A DNA stretch of 64,000 nt from Streptomyces seoulensis (lineage in GTDB: Bacteria > Actinomycetota > Actinomycetes > Streptomycetales > Streptomycetaceae): NCBI GenBank assembly GCA_013364255.1, contig CP054936.1:6652353-6716352 (forward strand). Direction: 5' to 3'. The notes below the pieces were generated by a model, which saw nothing but the letters and a program-made list of their open reading frames with translations, was not told the origin of the DNA and searched no databases. Positions 60,552-64,000 of the stretch are shown here, piece by piece. The translations under genes were made by a program, and so were the position numbers. Position 1 is the first letter of the stretch. Every line of letters starts with the position of its first letter.

Positions 60552-61103
60552 CTACCGCAGCCGCTCCCGCGCCGCCATCAGCGCGAAGCCCAGCAGGTTC
60601 GGCCCCCGCCACCGCGCCGGATCCGCCGCCGCCTCGTCGTCGCCGGCCAGGCCGATGCCCCACACGCGATCCACCGGACTGGCCTCCACCAGGATCCGCT
60701 CGCCCGTGTTCAGCAGGAACTCCCGCAGCCCGGGGTGGGCGGCGAACTTGTGGACGCTGCCCTCCACCACGACGTCGAACCGCTCCCGCGCCCACACCTC
60801 CTCGTCGAAGCCGCGCACCAGCCGTCCGGCGTTCTTCGCCTCGGCCGGGTGCCCCGCGGCCAGCACCCGCCGCTCCGCCTCCGCGTCCTGGAACAGCCGC
60901 GCCTTGCCCGCCATCATCCAGTGCTCCGCGGTCGCGTACGTCGCCCCGTCGACGGTGAACGGCGCCGGCCACCACTGACTCAGGCAGCCCGGACCCACCT
61001 GTCCGTCGGGCCGCGGCCGGTGTCCCCAGAAGTACAGGTACGTCACGCGCGCCCCCGCGCCCACCTCCCTGATCAGGGATTCCTGAGAGTCGATCCTTCC
61101 CAT
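60552..61103 (-). CDS. NADAR (DUF1768) family protein
   Basis: A 183-residue protein of the NADAR family, with LYFWGHRPRP, CLSQWWPAPFTVDG, YATAEHWMMAGKARLF, GRLVRGFDEEVW and the C-terminal RWRGPNLLGFALM. NADAR proteins hydrolyse N-glycosidic bonds in riboflavin intermediates or remove ADP-ribose from guanine; which applies here is not decidable. The ATG at 61103 (MGRIDSQ) is preferred over the start ten codons upstream. Confidence 0.87.
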   Translation of the reverse strand: MGRIDSQESLIREVGAGARVTYLYFWGHRPRPDGQVGPGCLSQWWPAPFTVDGATYATAEHWMMAGKARLFQDAEAERRVLAAGHPAEAKNAGRLVRGFDEEVWARERFDVVVEGSVHKFAAHPGLREFLLNTGERILVEASPVDRVWGIGLAGDDEAAADPARWRGPNLLGFALMAARERLR

Positions 61104-61186
61104 GCACGCGAGTGTGGCACGCACCACTGACACTCCGTCCCGCCTTTTCCGTGGTGACTCGACACCTGGTCGACAGATTCCGTCGC

Positions 61187-61227
61187 GTAACCAAAAGGCA
61201 ACAACGGAATCACTTGTTGGCGGTTAC
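61187..61227 (+). promoter_or_regulatory. Nested inverted repeats before the second aldehyde dehydrogenase
   Basis: GTAACC (61187-61192) with GGTTAC (61222-61227) and CAACAA (61199-61204) with TTGTTG (61214-61219) form a nearly concentric dyad in an AT-rich patch. The layout fits an operator for the downstream polyamine genes. Confidence 0.4.
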
Positions 61228-61314
61228 CTGCTCTGTCAGGATCGGCACTCAAATCGAGCTGGAGCTACGCCACCCGCCCCCCAAGGACGCGGGGCGACGG
61301 CGGAGGAGAGCGAC

Positions 61315-62850
61315 ATGCACAACCCGGCCACCGCCACGCCGGAACGATTCCCCGCGCAGGACCGCTTCGCGGACGGCGCGCAGTACATCGCCGGCCGCCT
61401 GAGGAAGGGCACGTCCGGCCGCACCCACACCGTGATCGACCCCGCCACCGGTGCGGGCGTCTACACCTACGACCTGGCCGGCGCCGAGGACGTCGACGCC
61501 GCGGTCGCCGCCGCCCGCGAGGCGTTCCCCGGCTGGGCGGGCGCCACCCCCGGCGAACGCTCGGACGCCCTGCACCGCTTCGCCGCGGTGCTCGCCGAGC
61601 ACGCCGAGGACCTCGCCCGCGCCGAGTCCCTCCAGTGCGGCAAGCCGCTGAAGCTGACCCGCGAGTTCGACGTCCCGGGCACCGTGGACAACACCGCGTT
61701 CTTCGCGGGCGCCGCCCGGCACCTGCAAGGACAGTCCGCGGGCGAGTACTCCGGCGACCACACCTCCTATGTGCGCCGCGAGCCGATCGGCGTCGTCGGC
61801 TCCATCGCCCCCTGGAACTACCCCCTCCAGATGGCCGCCTGGAAGATCCTCCCGGCGATCGCGGCCGGCAACACCATCGTGCTGAAGCCGGCCGAGCTGA
61901 CCCCGCTGACCTCGCTGCTGTTCGCGCGGGCCGCCACCGAGGCGGGCCTGCCGGACGGCGTCGTGAACATCGTCACCGGCACCGGCCGGGAGGCGGGGGA
62001 GCGGCTGGTCGGCCACCCGGACGTGGCCATGACCTCCTTCACCGGCTCCACCGCCGTCGGCAAGCGGGTCGCCGAGGTCGCCACCGCCACCGTCAAGCGC
62101 CTGCACCTGGAGCTGGGCGGCAAGGCGCCGTTCGTCGTCTTCGACGACGCCGACCTGGAGGCCGCCGTCCACGGCGCGGTCGCCGGCGCGCTCATCAACA
62201 CCGGCCAGGACTGCACCGCCGCCACCCGCGCCTACGTGCAGCGCCCCCTGTACGAGGCGTTCGTCGAGCGCACCGCCGCCCTGATGGAGACCGTCCGCCT
62301 CGGCGACCCGTTCGCCCCCGGCACCGACCTCGGCCCGCTGATCTCGCACGCCCAGCGCGACCGCGTCGCCGGGTTCGTGGACCGGGCCCGCGGCTACGCC
62401 CGCGTGGTCACCGGCGGCGAGGCCCCGGGCGGAGAGCTGAAGGACGGCGCCTACTACCGCCCGACGCTGATCGCGGACGCCCCCCAGGACAGCGAGATCG
62501 TCCAGTCCGAGATCTTCGGTCCCGTCCTCGCCGTACTGCCCTTCGACGGCGACGACGAGGGGATCCGGCTCGCCAACGACACGCCGTACGGTCTGGCCGC
62601 CTCCGCCTGGAGCCGTGACGTCTACCGCGCCAACCGGGCCACCCGGGAGATCAAGGCGGGCTGCGTCTGGGTCAACGACCACATCCCGATCATCAGCGAG
62701 ATGCCGCACGGCGGGCACAAGCAGTCCGGCTTCGGCAAGGACATGTCGGCGTACTCGTTCGAGGAGTACACACAGATCAAGCACGTCATGTTCGACAACA
62801 CCGCGGTGCCCCGCAAGGACTGGCACCGCACCGTCTTCGGGGACCGATAG
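61315..62850 (+). CDS. Gamma-aminobutyraldehyde dehydrogenase, second copy
   Basis: A 511-residue aldehyde dehydrogenase. The catalytic Cys is in LINTGQDCTAATRA, the Glu in LELGGKAPFVVF, and the cofactor region is IAPWNYPLQMAAWKILPAIAAGN (VAPWNY-type). It is a paralogue of the gene at 22951. A 30-residue N-terminal extension precedes the fold. The ATG follows GGAGGAGAG. It is followed after 49 bases by a polyamine-binding protein, so it probably oxidises an aldehyde made from imported putrescine or a related polyamine. Confidence 0.9.
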   Translation: MHNPATATPERFPAQDRFADGAQYIAGRLRKGTSGRTHTVIDPATGAGVYTYDLAGAEDVDAAVAAAREAFPGWAGATPGERSDALHRFAAVLAEHAEDLARAESLQCGKPLKLTREFDVPGTVDNTAFFAGAARHLQGQSAGEYSGDHTSYVRREPIGVVGSIAPWNYPLQMAAWKILPAIAAGNTIVLKPAELTPLTSLLFARAATEAGLPDGVVNIVTGTGREAGERLVGHPDVAMTSFTGSTAVGKRVAEVATATVKRLHLELGGKAPFVVFDDADLEAAVHGAVAGALINTGQDCTAATRAYVQRPLYEAFVERTAALMETVRLGDPFAPGTDLGPLISHAQRDRVAGFVDRARGYARVVTGGEAPGGELKDGAYYRPTLIADAPQDSEIVQSEIFGPVLAVLPFDGDDEGIRLANDTPYGLAASAWSRDVYRANRATREIKAGCVWVNDHIPIISEMPHGGHKQSGFGKDMSAYSFEEYTQIKHVMFDNTAVPRKDWHRTVFGDR

Positions 62851-62899
62851 CACACCGGCCGTCCGACCAGGCCGACCCCTCCCGAAAGGGCACCAGCGC

Positions 62900-64000
62900 A
62901 TGGAGCAGTACGAGCCCGACCGCCCGCCCCAGGCCCCGCCGCGCACCGCCGGGCGCGGCCCGACCGGCGGCAGGACCGCCCTCACCCGCCGGTCGCTGCT
63001 GCGGGCCGGCGCGGGCGGCGCGCTCGCCGTCGGCGGACTCGGGGCGCTCAGCGCCTGCGGGATCCCCGCGGCCGGCAGGACGCAGGGCGGCACCGCGACC
63101 GAGGACCACTCGGCCGAGGAGAAGACCGTGAACTTCTCCAACTGGCCCGAGTACATCGACGTGGACGACAGCGGCAAGCACCACCCGACCCTGGAGGCGT
63201 TCACCAGGAGCACCGGCGTCCAGGTCAAGTACACCGAGGACATCAACGACAACAACGAGTTCTTCGGCAAGATCAAGCCGCAGCTCGCCGCCGGCCAGGA
63301 CACCGGCCGCGACATCATCGTCCTCACCGACTGGCTGGCCGCCCGGGTGATCCGGCTGGGCTGGGTGCAGAAACTCGACCCGGCCAACCTGCCGCACGCC
63401 TTCGCCAACCTCTCCGCCCAGTTCCGCAGCCCCGACTGGGACCCCGGCCACGCCTACGGCTATCCCTGGCAGGGCGTCTCCACCGTCATCGCCTTCAACA
63501 AGAAGGCCCTCGACGGCGTCGAGGTGAAGTCGGTCTCCGACCTGCTCGACAACCCGAAGCTGAGGGGCCGGGTCGGCTTCCTCCAGGAGATGCGCGACAG
63601 CATCGGCATGACCCTGCTCGACATGGGCAAGGACCCGGCCAAGGTCACCGACGACGACTACGACGCGGCCCTCGCCCGCCTCCAGAAGGCGGTCGACAAG
63701 GGCCAGATCCGCCGCTTCACCGGCAACGACTACACCTCCGACCTCAGCAAGGGCGACCTGGCCGCCTGCGTCGCCTGGGGCGGCGACGTCGTCCAGCTCA
63801 AGGCCGACAACCCGGCCATCGACTACGTCATCCCGGCCGGCGGCTACATGACCTCCACCGACGTCATGCTGGTCCCCAACAAGGCCCGTCACAAGACCAA
63901 CGCCGAGCGGCTGATCGACTTCTACTACCGGCCCGAGCAGGCGGCCGCGCTCGCCGCGTACGTCAACTACGTGTCTCCCGTCGACGGTGTCCGGCCCTAC
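62900..64000 (+). CDS. Polyamine ABC transporter substrate-binding protein (partial)
   Basis: The first 367 codons are present and the gene runs off the window. It starts with ATG after GAAAGGG, with a twin-Arg/lipoprotein signal (RRSLLRAGAGGALAVGGLGALSAC). The PotD-type core follows: VNFSNWPEYIDVDD, DNNEFFGKIKP, IVLTDWLAARVIRLGWV, RRFTGNDYTSDLSKGD and NAERLIDFYYRPEQAAALAAYVNY. It is a paralogue of the gene at 25015. Permease and ATPase genes are expected beyond the edge. Confidence 0.9.
   Translation, partial: MEQYEPDRPPQAPPRTAGRGPTGGRTALTRRSLLRAGAGGALAVGGLGALSACGIPAAGRTQGGTATEDHSAEEKTVNFSNWPEYIDVDDSGKHHPTLEAFTRSTGVQVKYTEDINDNNEFFGKIKPQLAAGQDTGRDIIVLTDWLAARVIRLGWVQKLDPANLPHAFANLSAQFRSPDWDPGHAYGYPWQGVSTVIAFNKKALDGVEVKSVSDLLDNPKLRGRVGFLQEMRDSIGMTLLDMGKDPAKVTDDDYDAALARLQKAVDKGQIRRFTGNDYTSDLSKGDLAACVAWGGDVVQLKADNPAIDYVIPAGGYMTSTDVMLVPNKARHKTNAERLIDFYYRPEQAAALAAYVNYVSPVDGVRPY

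Noticed and set aside
1..64000. tRNA, rRNA or other standard RNA genes
   Set aside because: I saw no cloverleaf-like or rRNA segments. The only structured RNA I can support is the TPP riboswitch.

Overview
The window is a very GC-rich actinobacterial chromosome segment and almost certainly comes from a Streptomyces. The evidence is the sporulation sigma factor WhiG beside rpsB-tsf-pyrH-frr-cdsA, extreme third-position G/C, many GTG starts, ATGA/GTGA stop-start overlaps, leaderless-looking promoters and a rare TTA codon in a regulator.

1-16.9 kb is conserved core. It holds the end of a YraN-like nuclease gene, a YifB/ComM-type AAA ATPase, dprA, whiG, a TetR regulator, an M23 peptidase-like protein reading the other way, then rpsB, tsf, pyrH, frr, cdsA and rlmN. 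A TPP riboswitch with its own terminator follows and controls a three-gene thiamine ABC importer. 16.9-20.7 kb holds a sortase-type LAETG surface protein with a consensus promoter, a VOC protein and a two-gene ABC system.

20.9-26.2 kb is a polyamine/GABA catabolism block: class III aminotransferase, Lrp regulator, gamma-aminobutyraldehyde dehydrogenase and a polyamine-binding lipoprotein. A second dehydrogenase/binding-protein pair of the same families appears at 61.3-64.0 kb. Accessory DNA lies between the two halves.

26.3-53.6 kb is a contractile injection system (phage-tail-like eCIS) island. One long leftward operon runs from sheath (40443) through tube, chaperone-like proteins, a 1265-residue Pro/Ala-rich protein with repeated VQR motifs, second tube, LysM protein, VgrG-type spike, gp25, baseplate J and tail protein I. 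It ends with a zinc-ribbon/transmembrane/discoidin protein. Divergent from the sheath are three near-identical membrane-anchor paralogues that differ only in their C-terminal domain (one peptidoglycan-binding-like, two ricin-type). Beyond them are the AAA+ ATPase and DUF4255 genes, an atypical LuxR response regulator and a 1309-residue LuxR/ATPase regulator. That regulator has a huge Gly/Pro repeat insertion and a TTA (bldA-dependent) codon. No toxin or tail-fibre gene is evident.

53.6-61.1 kb holds a membrane protein with an operator-like palindrome over its promoter, a class C beta-lactamase-like hydrolase and a tiny RiPP locus. The RiPP locus is a 26-codon precursor ending in AWYIWY (the core I recall for tryptorubin A) followed by one short, atypical cytochrome P450. 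After it come a glycerophosphodiester phosphodiesterase, an adenosine deaminase, two DUF4190 membrane proteins and a NADAR protein.

The most notable content is the eCIS island with its swappable-domain anchor paralogues and the unclustered-looking tryptorubin-type (atropopeptide) locus.
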